From positions 18,289 through 82,288 of the forward strand of contig NZ_CAJHBU010000015.1 of assembly GCF_904846715.1 (NCBI RefSeq): a DNA stretch of 64,000 nt, given 5' to 3'. The position numbers and the translations under genes are program-made. Below, one piece after another: positions 55,618-64,000 of this stretch. The notes under the pieces are model-generated. The model did not search any database and was not told where the DNA came from. It worked only from the letters and a program-made list of their open reading frames with translations. Numbering within the stretch: the stretch's first letter is position 1; every line of letters begins with the position of its first letter. The DNA comes from Psychrobacter vallis (GTDB taxonomy: Bacteria; Pseudomonadota; Gammaproteobacteria; Pseudomonadales; Moraxellaceae).

Positions 55618-55835
55618 AATAAGATGAGTAATACTTCATTATTGTAAGCAACCGCTAACCTTATTTAACCAAATAAGTACTGATAATAGTGAGGTGGACT
55701 TGTTACTGTGGTGACCTGATTGTGCACGTTTATACAGAACAGCTATTCATAATAACCGACTAATAATAACTGATTAATAATAGTCGACCTGTTAAGTACG
55801 ATCATTCCATCAAAAAATAAATAAAGGAATCTCCC

Positions 55836-56813
55836 ATGCGTAGTGCTATTCATAAAAGCTTTGGTAAACCTGCTGACGTATTGAGCGTTGGCGACAGCCC
55901 CATGCCGCAGCCTGCTGCCAATGAAGTACGTATCAAAACCATTCTCTCCCCCATTCACAACCATGATTTATTGACGATCAGTGGTCAATATGGCTACAAG
56001 CCTGAGCTGCCAGCCATCGGTGGTAGTGAGGCATTAGGCATTATCGATGCTGTGGGCGATGACGTCACAGATCTGAGTGTCGGTCAGCGTGTCGCTTGTG
56101 CCAGTGTGCACGAAACGTGGGCGGAGTATTTTGTTGCCCCTGCCAACATGGTATTTGTCATCCCTGATGCCATAGAAGACGAGTTGGCGGCGCAGCTGAT
56201 TGCCATGCCACTGTCTGCCTTAATGCTATTAGAATTCTTAGAAGTCGATAGTGGGCAATGGATCATTCATAATGCGGCAAACGGCGCGGTGGGTAAAACG
56301 CTTGCCATGCTCGCGTCGGCACGTGGCGTGAAAACCATTAATCTAGTACGTAGCAAAGACTCAGTAGAAGAGCTGACCTCACTCGGTATCAAAAACAATA
56401 TCGTTACGGCTGATGACGACTGGAAAGACCAAGTCCGCGCCATTATTGGTGATGACAAAATAACGGCCGCCGTTGACTCGGTCGGTGGTGAGTCGAGCAA
56501 TGAGCTACTATCGCTACTGGGTAGCAATGGCACGCTGGTCTCATTTGGTATCATGTCAGGCAAACCAATGTCATTGGACGCGGGCAGCCTAATCTTTAAG
56601 CAAGCCATCGTTAAAGGATTCTGGGGCAGCAAAACCAGCCAAGAAATGGATGTTGAAAACAAACAACGTCTGATTGATGAGTTGTTAGAACGTGCGACCA
56701 ACGGCGACTTAAAACTACCGATTGAAGCCATTTATAGTCTGGACGACATCGCCACAGCCGTCTCTGGAAAAGTACAGTCAGGCAAAAAAGGCAAGGTCAT
56801 TTTAAAGCTCTAG
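55836..56813 (+). CDS. Zinc-type MDR alcohol dehydrogenase/quinone reductase
   Basis: A 325-aa medium-chain dehydrogenase/reductase. The N-terminal GroES-like domain (GEVxIK-like NEVRIKTILSPIHNHDLLTISGQYG, IGGSEALGIIDAVG) and the Rossmann domain (IIHNAANGAVGKTLAMLASARG) are evident. Structural zinc cysteines are not visible. It resembles 2-enoyl thioester reductases (MECR/ETR), but the substrate is unknown. Monocistronic, with RBS AAGGA and a terminator after it. Confidence 0.82.
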   Translation: MRSAIHKSFGKPADVLSVGDSPMPQPAANEVRIKTILSPIHNHDLLTISGQYGYKPELPAIGGSEALGIIDAVGDDVTDLSVGQRVACASVHETWAEYFVAPANMVFVIPDAIEDELAAQLIAMPLSALMLLEFLEVDSGQWIIHNAANGAVGKTLAMLASARGVKTINLVRSKDSVEELTSLGIKNNIVTADDDWKDQVRAIIGDDKITAAVDSVGGESSNELLSLLGSNGTLVSFGIMSGKPMSLDAGSLIFKQAIVKGFWGSKTSQEMDVENKQRLIDELLERATNGDLKLPIEAIYSLDDIATAVSGKVQSGKKGKVILKL

Positions 56814-56829
56814 TAGACGAAACTTGAAT

Positions 56830-56860
56830 AAAAAAGCTCATGAACTCATGGGCTTTTTTT
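56830..56860 (+). terminator. Terminator after MDR gene
   Basis: AAAAAAGCTCATGA-ACTC-ATGGGCTTTTTTT hairpin 16 bp after the stop. Confidence 0.88.
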
Positions 56861-56877
56861 GTTTTAATGGTAAGAAT

Positions 56878-57030
56878 ATAGTCCGTTCAAGATAAAAACG
56901 ATACCTTTGTAGCAAAGCGCTATTACTATCAATTTTTTTTCGCTTGCTGTTCGCAGGCGTGACAGAGGCTTCAAAAAATTGATAGTCAATAGCACTGACT
57001 CATTTCAAAAGTAAATCCATTAATAAGTAC
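56878..57030 (+). repeat. Extragenic structured repeat, copy 9
   Basis: TATAGTCCGTTCAAGATAAAA at the left and a right end TAAATCCATTAATA. Inner arms at 56919-56939 and 56972-56993 (GCTATTACTATCAATTTTTT and its complement) pair with a single bulge. The loop is GCTTGCTGTTCGCAGGCG plus GACAGAGGCT. Confidence 0.8.
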
Positions 57031-57083
57031 AAGAATCACTCATTCTTGACCGCATAAAAATAAATCGAACAAGGAAAATAATC

Positions 57084-58088
57084 ATGTCTAATAACACAAC
57101 GTTTAATGCCCTCGTGGTCGAAGAAACAAGCGACGGCAAATTCAATAAAAGTATTCAAACGCGTAATGTCAGTGACTTGCCTGAAAACGACTTACTCATT
57201 GAAGTTCATTACTCCTCACTCAACTATAAAGATGCGATGTCAGCCGCTGGTAATAAGATGATTACCAAAAACTATCCGCATACCCCTGGTATTGACGCGG
57301 CTGGTATCGTGATTAGCGACAAATCAGGCACTTTTGAAGAAGGGCAACAGGTACTGGTATTCGGTTATGATTTGGGAATGGAGACGCCGGGCGGTCTCGG
57401 TCAAATGGTTTCAATCCCAGCAGACTGGGCGCTCCCCTGCCCATCGTCTTTGACCTTAAAAGAAGCGATGTGCTACGGCACGGGTGGTTTGACTGCGGCG
57501 TTATGTATTCAAAAATTGGAAAAAATAGGCGCAAAACCAAGCGATGGCCCCGTCGCTGTCACTGGTGCCACTGGCGGCGTGGGCAGTATCAGCATCGCGA
57601 TTTTAAAACAGTTAGGCTACGAGGTCATTGCTTTCTCTGGCAAACCAGAACAAAGCGAGCACCTCAAAAAATTGGGCGCAAGCGACGTGCGTCATCGCGA
57701 TACGATCAATGAGGTGGGTAGTCGACCTGTCGGTCGCGAATTATGGGCAAACGCCATTGATACCTTGGGCGGCGACTATTTGGCAAACTTACTCAAACAA
57801 ACCAAGTCAGGCGGCGCAGTATCTGCTTGCGGCTTAGCCTCATCGACAGAGCTTGAGATGACCGTGTTGCCGTTCATCATTCGCGGCATCTCTTTGCTGG
57901 GCATCGATTCGGTCACGATACCACTGGCTCAAAAGCAGGAAATTTGGGCACGTGTCGCGACCGATATGAAGCTGCCTGATATTGAGCAATACTGTGAAGA
58001 GATTACCTTAGAGCAAACGCCAGAATATCTAGAGCGCTTCATCGCCAATAAAGTTGTGGGTCGGTATGTGGTGAATGTGCGGGGTTAG
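57084..58088 (+). CDS. acuI: YhdH/AcuI-type acrylyl-CoA reductase, MDR family
   Basis: A 334-aa NADPH-dependent MDR enzyme. HYSSLNYKDAMSAAGNKMI, YPHTPGIDAAGIV and the nucleotide motif AVTGATGGVGSISIAILKQLGY are typical of YhdH/AcuI, which reduces acrylyl-CoA to propionyl-CoA and removes toxic acrylate in DMSP degraders. In non-DMSP organisms the physiological role is detoxification. RBS AAGGA. Single gene ending in a terminator. Confidence 0.9.
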   Translation: MSNNTTFNALVVEETSDGKFNKSIQTRNVSDLPENDLLIEVHYSSLNYKDAMSAAGNKMITKNYPHTPGIDAAGIVISDKSGTFEEGQQVLVFGYDLGMETPGGLGQMVSIPADWALPCPSSLTLKEAMCYGTGGLTAALCIQKLEKIGAKPSDGPVAVTGATGGVGSISIAILKQLGYEVIAFSGKPEQSEHLKKLGASDVRHRDTINEVGSRPVGRELWANAIDTLGGDYLANLLKQTKSGGAVSACGLASSTELEMTVLPFIIRGISLLGIDSVTIPLAQKQEIWARVATDMKLPDIEQYCEEITLEQTPEYLERFIANKVVGRYVVNVRG

Positions 58089-58120
58089 GACTTGGTTTAG
58101 AACCATTGATATCGATAAGT

Positions 58121-58154
58121 AAAAGCAGCACTCCATTTGGGGTGCTGCCTTTTC
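58121..58154 (+). terminator. acuI terminator
   Basis: AAAAGCAGCACTCC-ATTT-GGGGTGCTGCCTTTT hairpin with T tract. Confidence 0.88.
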
Positions 58155-58214
58155 TAATTGATTATCTTTTATATCTAAATATTTGAAAAAGTTAACTTCT
58201 TTAAAATTATTTTA

Positions 58215-59759
58215 TTAATTTTTATACGTAGTATTACAGTATGGATGAGTTAGTTGACCATTTCCAAAACTTCCTATACCACCATCTTGCTTTCTGACTA
58301 TATGATCTATAGACATAGAGTTTTTGTGGATTCTCGCATTACATATTTTACAGCGTACTGCATTTTTTAGAGCATCCGTAATGAAAATCGCAGATTTAGT
58401 TGTATCAGAGAAGCTTTCGTTAGTTATTAAAGTGTCGTCAAAATCCACGCCTTTCACAAAATTATAATCTCCAGACTCTAGAACATTTTTTATAGCATCT
58501 TCCTTAGAGTTATTTTCTAGAGCGTAGATTAAATCAAGTAGGAATTTTTTTATATGTGGAACTGCTTTAGATGAACTTCTATAATTCCTTAGAATCTGTT
58601 GAATAACGAAGTCGTAGTCAATCAAAATTTCTTCAAAGTTTTCTCTACAGTCAGTGAACATTTTAAAGCCATTCGTCTCATTTAATTCCATAAGAAGCTC
58701 AGTAACAGCAAAAAACGAAGCCGTTTTATATCTTCCACCTTTTGAATAGAAATATACTGCTGGATGTAATCCCAAAGAAGATGGATGACTGCTATTAATT
58801 AAATTCGCTGTCTTCTTACATTTTTTCAAAAAAGTGACTGTTTGTTCTCCATCTATATCCTCAGATAAATCATTGGTATCTTTTATATTATTTACCATAT
58901 TTACATATTCAAATACTAATAATGGGCTTTGACTAGAGTACCCTTTTCCACCTATCGGAAGATCTAATGTCTTAACAGGGTTACTAAGTTTAGGTAAAAA
59001 GAAAGCTTGATTTATGTCCTTTGCTAAGACTTCAATCATTTTAACTTTATCTTCTTCGAACTTAGACCAATATTGATGACCTTTTCCACCTTTAATTATA
59101 GCTCTAGCAGCTATACCATTAGGCTTTTTACGAGATTTTATTAATTTCAATTCGGTAGGATCGATTTTCGCTGCTTGCTGATTTATCTTAAAAAAAGAGG
59201 CTTCTGCTACATCTGCGTCGCCCTCTACCCATTGCAACTGCACAGCAATTGATCCAAGGTTTTTAGAGTTTCTACGAATCTCATCACTAACTCTTTCAGG
59301 ATACTTGAGAGCCAACTGATAGTCTGTATATTTGCCTATTTCTTTTTCAACTAAATTTCTAGTTTTATTACCGATTTCAATCTGTTCTTCAGGTATAACA
59401 CCATTAAAGCTATCACGAGTGATCGGACCGTCTCCGTAATCATCATTTATCCAAGCTACTAGAGAACTAACTCTATGAGATCCATCAATAACAAAGTTAA
59501 ACCCTCCTTTACTTCTCCATAGGATGACAGCTGGAATCAACTCGCCATATATAAAACTTTTTATTAACTCTACGATTTTTTTTGGATCCCACTCACTAGT
59601 CTCTCTTTGAAAGTCTGGCTTTCTTAAAGCAGAATAGAAAAAATCATCTTCTCTTAAATCAGAAATAGAGAAAGATTCTTTCTTTTTCGCAGAATTTGGA
59701 ATATCTTCTACATCGAAATCCTCTCTAGGAAGTAAAGCGTCGAGAGATACTTTTGCCAT
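58215..59759 (-). CDS. DUF262 protein with C-terminal HNH nuclease
   Basis: A 514-aa protein. The N-terminal DUF262 (GmrS/ParB-Srx-like) domain has RKPDFQRETSEW (the P-x-F/Y-Q-R motif, about 47-58) and FVIDGSHRVSSL (D-G-x-x-R, 89-100). A long alpha-rich middle follows. The last 46 residues are an HNH nuclease: CKICNARIH, SMSIDHIVRKQDGG, NGQLTHPYCN, with zinc cysteines and the HNH residues. Similar architectures occur in type IV restriction and phage defence. The gene is A+T-rich and sits between core genes, next to an EVE/PUA-like gene. RBS AAGG upstream. Confidence 0.82.
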   Translation of the reverse strand: MAKVSLDALLPREDFDVEDIPNSAKKKESFSISDLREDDFFYSALRKPDFQRETSEWDPKKIVELIKSFIYGELIPAVILWRSKGGFNFVIDGSHRVSSLVAWINDDYGDGPITRDSFNGVIPEEQIEIGNKTRNLVEKEIGKYTDYQLALKYPERVSDEIRRNSKNLGSIAVQLQWVEGDADVAEASFFKINQQAAKIDPTELKLIKSRKKPNGIAARAIIKGGKGHQYWSKFEEDKVKMIEVLAKDINQAFFLPKLSNPVKTLDLPIGGKGYSSQSPLLVFEYVNMVNNIKDTNDLSEDIDGEQTVTFLKKCKKTANLINSSHPSSLGLHPAVYFYSKGGRYKTASFFAVTELLMELNETNGFKMFTDCRENFEEILIDYDFVIQQILRNYRSSSKAVPHIKKFLLDLIYALENNSKEDAIKNVLESGDYNFVKGVDFDDTLITNESFSDTTKSAIFITDALKNAVRCKICNARIHKNSMSIDHIVRKQDGGIGSFGNGQLTHPYCNTTYKN

Positions 59760-59815
59760 TTATAATTACCTTTTTATTATAAAATTAAACATATATTGAT
59801 TTTTTCCGAATTCAA

Positions 59816-60184
59816 CTATAAGCAAAATATTTCCTGAACCCACTCATCTTTCTTATAAGGTCCATGGATAGATTTAAAACAACCACGACTTTCTTCAACA
59901 TCTCGATTAAGATTAGTCACTACCCAATCAACAGTGCATATAATCTTGTTTGTATCTAGGATCACACCTTTAATAGTACCTATATGAAGAATTTTTAAGC
60001 CACCTTTTTGTCCTCGCATCTTCTTAATGGCAACCCTATCACCTATCTTGATAGCCTCTGCCTTTTTATATTGCGAAGGTTGATCTTCCTCATTCCAGCC
60101 TAGCATCCAAATCCCTTGTTCAACAAAGCTCTGATCCTTAGCAACACCGTCCCAGTTTGCTCCAACTAACCAATAATTACCCAT
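59816..60184 (-). CDS. EVE/PUA-like small protein
   Basis: A 122-aa protein (start at the ATG at 60184; the frame extends 18 codons upstream). It begins NYWLVGANWDGVAKDQSFVEQGIWMLGW, with KIGDRVAIKKMRGQ and ILHIGTIKGVI further on. This pattern recalls EVE/PUA-like domains that read modified bases and stand at the N-terminus of McrB-type restriction proteins. Its gene stops 56 bp before the DUF262-HNH gene on the same strand, so the two likely form an operon. Homology is by eye only. Confidence 0.65.
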   Translation of the reverse strand: MGNYWLVGANWDGVAKDQSFVEQGIWMLGWNEEDQPSQYKKAEAIKIGDRVAIKKMRGQKGGLKILHIGTIKGVILDTNKIICTVDWVVTNLNRDVEESRGCFKSIHGPYKKDEWVQEIFCL

Positions 60185-60266
60185 AGCAAATACTCTCCTT
60201 GAATGTGTATAAACCATACAATAGTACATCAATATCAAAAAACACAGCTAAATTATATCTATCAAC

Positions 60267-60302
60267 AAAAAAAACACCCAACCAAGTTGAGTGTTTTTTT
60301 AT
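60267..60302 (-). terminator. guaA terminator
   Basis: AAAAAAAACAC-CCAACCAAGTTGAG-TGTTTTTTT: an ACTCAACTTGGTTGGGT hairpin with T tract on the minus strand, downstream of guaA and just before the EVE-like gene. Possibly bidirectional. Confidence 0.85.
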
Positions 60303-60428
60303 TTATGACAAGTTGTATATCAATTCAAAAAATTTGAGTAGCAAGGAAAACGAGTGATAGCACTACATCAAGTAGGCTGAACGAGTTTTACAACGCTAAT
60401 CAAATTTTTAGTTTGCTTTGATTAAAAG

Positions 60429-62024
60429 CTATTCCCACTCAATCGTCGCTGGTGGCTTGCTCGACACGTCATACGTCACGCGTGATACTTCCGCGATTTC
60501 ATTCATAATGCGATTCGATACCGTCTCGATCAAATCATACGGCAGATGCGCAAAGCGCGCGGTCATAAAGTCCACGGTTTCAACGGCACGTAGCGCAATC
60601 ACCCATGCATAGCGGCGGCCATCACCGACCACGCCAACTGATTTGATTGGTTGAAATACGGCAAATGCTTGCGCCGTTTTGTCATACCAGCCTGAACGCT
60701 CAAGCTCTTGCATAAAGATGGCATCGGCTTGACGCAGGATATCCGCATATTCTTTTTTGACTTCGCCAAGGATACGCACGCCCAAACCCGGACCTGGGAA
60801 CGGATGACGATAAATCATTTTTGCAGGCAATCCCAAGGTGATACCCAGTTTGCGAACTTCGTCTTTGAACAAATCACGTAACGGCTCGATCAATTTGAAC
60901 GCTAAATCATCTGGCAAACCGCCAACGTTATGATGGCTCTTAATCACATGAGCTTTGCCTTGATGTGACTTAGCAGATTCGATGACGTCTGGGTAAATCG
61001 TACCTTGTGCTAAGAACTCAACCACTTTACCATCGCTCTGCTCGCTCACTTCACGGGCGCTATTGGCGAATACGTCGATGAAAGTTTTGCCGATGATTTT
61101 GCGTTTTTTCTCTGGATCAGACTCGCCTGCTAGCGCGTTTAAGAACAAATCTTCGGCATCAACGCGAATGACTTTTACGCCCATGTTTTCTGCGAATATC
61201 TGCATCACCTGATCGCCTTCGTGAAGACGTAGCAAGCCATTATCAACGAACACACACGTCAGCTGATCGCCAATGGCTTTGTGTAATAACGCTGCCACGA
61301 CCGAGCTATCGACGCCGCCCGATAGACCGAGCAATACTTGCTTGTCACCGATCTGCTCTTTTAACTGGGCAATACGCATATCAGCAATATTGTCTGGCGT
61401 CCACTCACCTGCACACTCGCAAATCTGATGCACAAAACGACCAAGCAGCGCTTGACCTTGTAAGGTATGCGTCACCTCTGGGTGGAACTGTAAACCGTAA
61501 TACTGCTTGTCATCATTGGCCATAATCGCAATCGGACAGCTTGGCGTGCTGGCGATAATGTCAAAACCTTCAGGCACTTCAATGACTTTGTCACCATGGC
61601 TCATCCAGACATTCAGCTTACCCGCTGCATCTTCGATACCGTCGATCAAGGTAGAGCTACCATTGATGTTGATGGTCGCTGCGCCAAACTCATGAATATC
61701 GCTGGCATGAACTTGTCCGCCAAAACGATCGGCCATTGCTTGCATACCATAGCAAATGCCCAATACAGGCACGCCTAGGTCAAACACCGCGTCATTGATA
61801 CGCGGGCTGTTGTCGGCATGCACGCTTTCAGGGCCGCCCGATAAGATCACGCCTTTTGCGCCAAAGTCGATAATGCGCTGAGTGTCGATATCGTAAGGAA
61901 ACATCTCACAAAACACGCCAGAATCGCGCACACGGCGGGCGATTAGCTGGCTATATTGTGAGCCAAAATCAAGAATTAAGATGCGGTCTTCTTTAATGGT
62001 GGGAGTGGCAGCAGCAGTAGTCAT
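60429..62024 (-). CDS. guaA: GMP synthase (glutamine-hydrolysing)
   Basis: Converts XMP to GMP using glutamine and ATP. The N-terminal class I amidotransferase has Cys91 in LGICYGMQ and His180/Glu182 in QFHPEVTHT. The ATP pyrophosphatase domain has the P-loop [14 protein letters not shown] (233-246), and the C-terminal dimerisation domain ends [17 protein letters not shown]. Its 531 aa match the family (E. coli 525). The partner guaB is not in this window. A terminator lies downstream at 60267. Confidence 0.97.
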   Translation of the reverse strand: MTTAAATPTIKEDRILILDFGSQYSQLIARRVRDSGVFCEMFPYDIDTQRIIDFGAKGVILSGGPESVHADNSPRINDAVFDLGVPVLGICYGMQAMADRFGGQVHASDIHEFGAATININGSSTLIDGIEDAAGKLNVWMSHGDKVIEVPEGFDIIASTPSCPIAIMANDDKQYYGLQFHPEVTHTLQGQALLGRFVHQICECAGEWTPDNIADMRIAQLKEQIGDKQVLLGLSGGVDSSVVAALLHKAIGDQLTCVFVDNGLLRLHEGDQVMQIFAENMGVKVIRVDAEDLFLNALAGESDPEKKRKIIGKTFIDVFANSAREVSEQSDGKVVEFLAQGTIYPDVIESAKSHQGKAHVIKSHHNVGGLPDDLAFKLIEPLRDLFKDEVRKLGITLGLPAKMIYRHPFPGPGLGVRILGEVKKEYADILRQADAIFMQELERSGWYDKTAQAFAVFQPIKSVGVVGDGRRYAWVIALRAVETVDFMTARFAHLPYDLIETVSNRIMNEIAEVSRVTYDVSSKPPATIEWE

Positions 62025-62519
62025 AAATCGATATCCATCAATTGATAAATTGGTGCGCTATTTTAACAAGTTTAGGCCTCATCAGGGCTACTTCATCCGC
62101 AAAATTTCATGTTTCAAGCACTTTCTTAAGAAAAAACGCTGAATAGTATTGATTGAGCGCTTTTTAAGCGCTTCACACCTCGTTCTTTTATTGCTGCTTG
62201 ATTGCCAATTTATTTTTGCAGTAGGGCGTGTTAAATATATTTTTAGTGCCAGTTTAATACCAGATCAAACTTACCTTAAAAACCATCACTGTACTCAACA
62301 GACGTTTTAGATAGACATTTTTGCTTACAAAATAGCTTTTCACATCCAGTACTTTATGTAGGTTTTGTTAACAATAAGCATCGATTATTGGTCGTACTTT
62401 GTTACATAACCGTGTACAGTAATGAAATGGGCAAATGTTCCATGCGCCCTAGGTGCTTACGCTTTGATACTGCACATTGGATTGGCTTTTTAATCGCAGG
62501 ACAGCGTTTAGGACAAATC

Positions 62520-62693
62520 TAGGGCGTGTCTTCACTTTAAAAATGGTGATAAAAATAAGATAAATTGTAGTCAAACAAGGAAAATAGCGTAAATAATATC
62601 GAGATATTAACCAGCTATTTGACGCAGTTTGGCAAAATTTAGCCATTTTTAGCCCATTTAGATGACCATCGATTGAATTGAAGACATGCCCTA
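62520..62693. mobile_element. 174-bp MITE, TA-flanked, copy B
   Basis: Inverted ends TAGGGCGTGTCTTCA and TGAAGACATGCCCTA, the same length as the copy at 33093 and similar throughout when reverse-complemented (both contain AACTGCGTCAAATAGCTGGT on one strand or the other). No coding capacity. Two further TAGGGCG-type ends at 62222 and 62452 hint at a more decayed relative upstream, but that is weak. Confidence 0.85.
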
Positions 62694-62765
62694 GTACCGC
62701 TCCTTTGATCAAGTAATTAAACCAGCTACAAAGCCACTAACGTTTTTAAACAAGGATAAAAAATA

Positions 62766-63827
62766 ATGAGAATGGATTTTTCACCGAGCTCAGCACTAAA
62801 GATTAGTACGCTTGCTTTTGCCATAGCCGCCGCGTCTTTTAGCACCACTGCCGTGATGGCGTCTGAATGTCAACTCAATGATGCAAACGCTACCACCATC
62901 TCAGGTGCGACCAGCAATGTTAAAACGGCTCTCGCTTGCGGCAATGCAGCAAAAGCTGGCGGCACCAATGACACTGTTGCCATCGGTAGCCAAGCAAGCG
63001 CTGGTATGAACTCTGCCACGGCGGTTGGTGGCCAAGCCAATGCCGCAGGTTTAGGCTCAACCTCTATCGGATGGCAATCAAAAGCCACCGCTGAACGCGC
63101 TCAGGCCTTTGGTCATTTAGCCGATGCAAGCGGCGTACGCGCAACTGCTGTGGGTGAAGCAGCAATGGCTGGTGGTAGCAATGACACCGTCGCTGTCGGT
63201 AACAAAGCAATGGCTGGTATGAACTCTGCCACGGCTGTCGGTGGCCAAGCCAATGCAGCGGGTCTAGGCTCAACCTCTATCGGTTGGCAATCAAAAGCCA
63301 CGGGGGAGCGTGCGCAAGCGTTTGGTCATTTGGCAGCAGCAACTGGCGTACGCGCGACCGCAGTGGGTGAAGCAGCAATGGCTGGTGGTAGCAATGACAC
63401 CGTCGCTGTCGGTAACAAAGCAATGGCTGGTATGAACTCTGCCACGGCGGTTGGTGGTCAAGCCAATGCCGCAGGTTTAGGATCAACGTCTATCGGTTGG
63501 CAATCAAAAGCCACGGGGGAGCGCGCTCAAGCATTTGGTCACTTAGCTGATGCCAGTGGCATGCGCGCGACTGCAGTCGGTGAAGCGGCAATGGCACAGG
63601 GCGAGTCTTCTATTGCGATTGGTAATATTGCCGTTGCAGGTGGTTTGAACAGTATCGCTATCGGTAATGGCGTAAAGGCTGCAAATAAAAATCAGGTCGT
63701 CCTAGGTAATGCTGGACAAGTTCAATCCAGTACAGCGTCACAGACAGGCACAGTCAGAATAGTAACGATTGATGACAATGGCACATTGGGTACGATGCTC
63801 GTTGACTATTATAAGTCAGCTCAGTAA
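62766..63827 (+). CDS. YadA-head repeat protein without membrane anchor
   Basis: A 353-aa exported protein (signal peptide ending AVMASE). The mature part is built of YadA/Hia head-type repeats (GxxSxAxGxxA): about three units of 71 aa (213 bp) containing GMNSATAVGGQANAAGLGST and SIGWQSKATGERAQAFGHLA, then shorter GESSIAIGNIA and LNSIAIGNGV repeats. A C-terminal NQVVLGNAGQV and TVRIVTIDDNGTLG region follows. The trimeric beta-barrel anchor and coiled stalk of true autotransporters are absent, and the protein ends LVDYYKSAQ. It may be secreted or held by another protein. Confidence 0.87.
   Translation: MRMDFSPSSALKISTLAFAIAAASFSTTAVMASECQLNDANATTISGATSNVKTALACGNAAKAGGTNDTVAIGSQASAGMNSATAVGGQANAAGLGSTSIGWQSKATAERAQAFGHLADASGVRATAVGEAAMAGGSNDTVAVGNKAMAGMNSATAVGGQANAAGLGSTSIGWQSKATGERAQAFGHLAAATGVRATAVGEAAMAGGSNDTVAVGNKAMAGMNSATAVGGQANAAGLGSTSIGWQSKATGERAQAFGHLADASGMRATAVGEAAMAQGESSIAIGNIAVAGGLNSIAIGNGVKAANKNQVVLGNAGQVQSSTASQTGTVRIVTIDDNGTLGTMLVDYYKSAQ
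63001..63600 (+). repeat. In-frame 213-bp direct repeats in the YadA-head gene
   Basis: The same segment begins at 63001, 63214 and 63427 (CTGGTATGAACTCTGCCACG), exactly 213 bp apart. The units are nearly identical, which suggests recent expansion or gene conversion and possible copy-number variation between strains. Confidence 0.9.
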
Positions 63828-63922
63828 GTCATTTATAAATGTCAATTTAATACCGCTGTCTATAAAGACAAAGCATAGTAAACAGCATTCACTTTCATTA
63901 GGCCAAATAAAAACCCTGCCAT

Positions 63923-64000
63923 GTGAACTGACCCCCGAAACTTGGACAGTTTAGTTTAACCCAAGGACTGAGTTCTGTACTGCACAGGGCTCAGTCCTTT
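63923..64000 (-). mobile_element. IS3-family insertion sequence, right end only
   Basis: The element edge begins GTGAACTGACCCCCGAAACT on the plus strand, an IS3-type terminal repeat. The rest lies outside the window. Confidence 0.8.
63956..64000 (-). CDS. IS3-family transposase OrfB, C-terminus only
   Basis: Minus-strand codons read KGLSPVQYRTQSLG and then TAA. This is the standard C-terminal end of IS3-family DDE transposase OrfB (LSPVQYRTQ). Only 14 residues fall in the window. Confidence 0.85.
   Translation of the reverse strand, partial: KGLSPVQYRTQSLG

Noticed and set aside
62222..62456. Possible third MITE with TAGGGCG-type ends
   Set aside because: Only about 7 bp of the ends agree and the interior does not match the family; too weak to list as a feature.
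62449..62712. 87-codon minus-strand frame
   Set aside because: It mostly overlaps the 174-bp MITE and has no recognisable features.

Overview
The window looks like chromosomal DNA of a Psychrobacter-like gammaproteobacterium (Moraxellaceae). This is inferred from the protein families, gene order and moderate base composition, not from a database search. Most of the 64 kb is core housekeeping sequence. It is broken by a few A+T-rich accessory genes and by several families of small extragenic repeats. Four parS-like (ParB-binding) sequences lie between about 16.3 and 34.5 kb, one of them a perfect 16-mer. They suggest the window lies in the origin-proximal part of the chromosome.

Layout. 0-5.6 kb: end of yqgE, ruvX, a membrane protein, tusA, xerD, a DUF3817 protein, an orphan SEC-C protein and an RsmC-like methyltransferase. 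5.7-13.5 kb: lptG/lptF on the minus strand, an isochorismatase-like hydrolase, pepA-holC and sstT. 13.6-19 kb: cbpM/cbpA on the minus strand, an RlpA-like protein, an ABC-F ATPase (YheS type) and erpA. 19.3-27.2 kb: gshA, dsbB, an NlpE-like lipoprotein, mpl, a GlsB-type membrane protein, def and a fold-III PLP decarboxylase. 27.3-35 kb: a mini-secretin-like protein, dapB, dnaJ, a DUF2939 protein, a DsbC-like protein with a doubled N-terminal domain, rsuA and yigZ. 35-46 kb: a lipoprotein, tandem yheT-type hydrolases, a thioesterase, a DsrE protein, a lone RelA/SpoT synthetase, a nitronate monooxygenase-like enzyme, an esterase lipoprotein, an Asp/Glu racemase-like protein, a beta-helix lipoprotein and a DUF2798 protein. 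46-52 kb: a complete oppABCDF operon on the minus strand. 52.8-58 kb: a DUF2157/DUF4401/GDYXXLXY operon and two MDR oxidoreductases. 58.2-60.2 kb: a DUF262-HNH protein and an EVE/PUA-like protein, a candidate modified-DNA restriction module. 60.4-64 kb: guaA, a YadA-head repeat protein without a membrane anchor, and the edge of an IS3-family element.

Common functional themes are envelope assembly and redox (LptFG, DsbB, the DsbC-like protein, NlpE-like, Mpl, DapB, RlpA), chaperones (DnaJ, CbpA/CbpM), thiol and sulfur chemistry (TusA, GshA, ErpA, DsrE) and peptide uptake and turnover (Opp, PepA, Def).

The most unusual non-coding signal is a family of about ten intergenic elements of roughly 110-175 bp. 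They share ends resembling TATAGTCGAT and a loop containing GCTTGCTGT, but their inner stems differ in sequence from copy to copy while staying self-complementary. A second family, a 174-bp TA-flanked MITE, occurs twice at identical length, and one copy is inserted into a member of the first family. No tRNA, rRNA or CRISPR array was seen.
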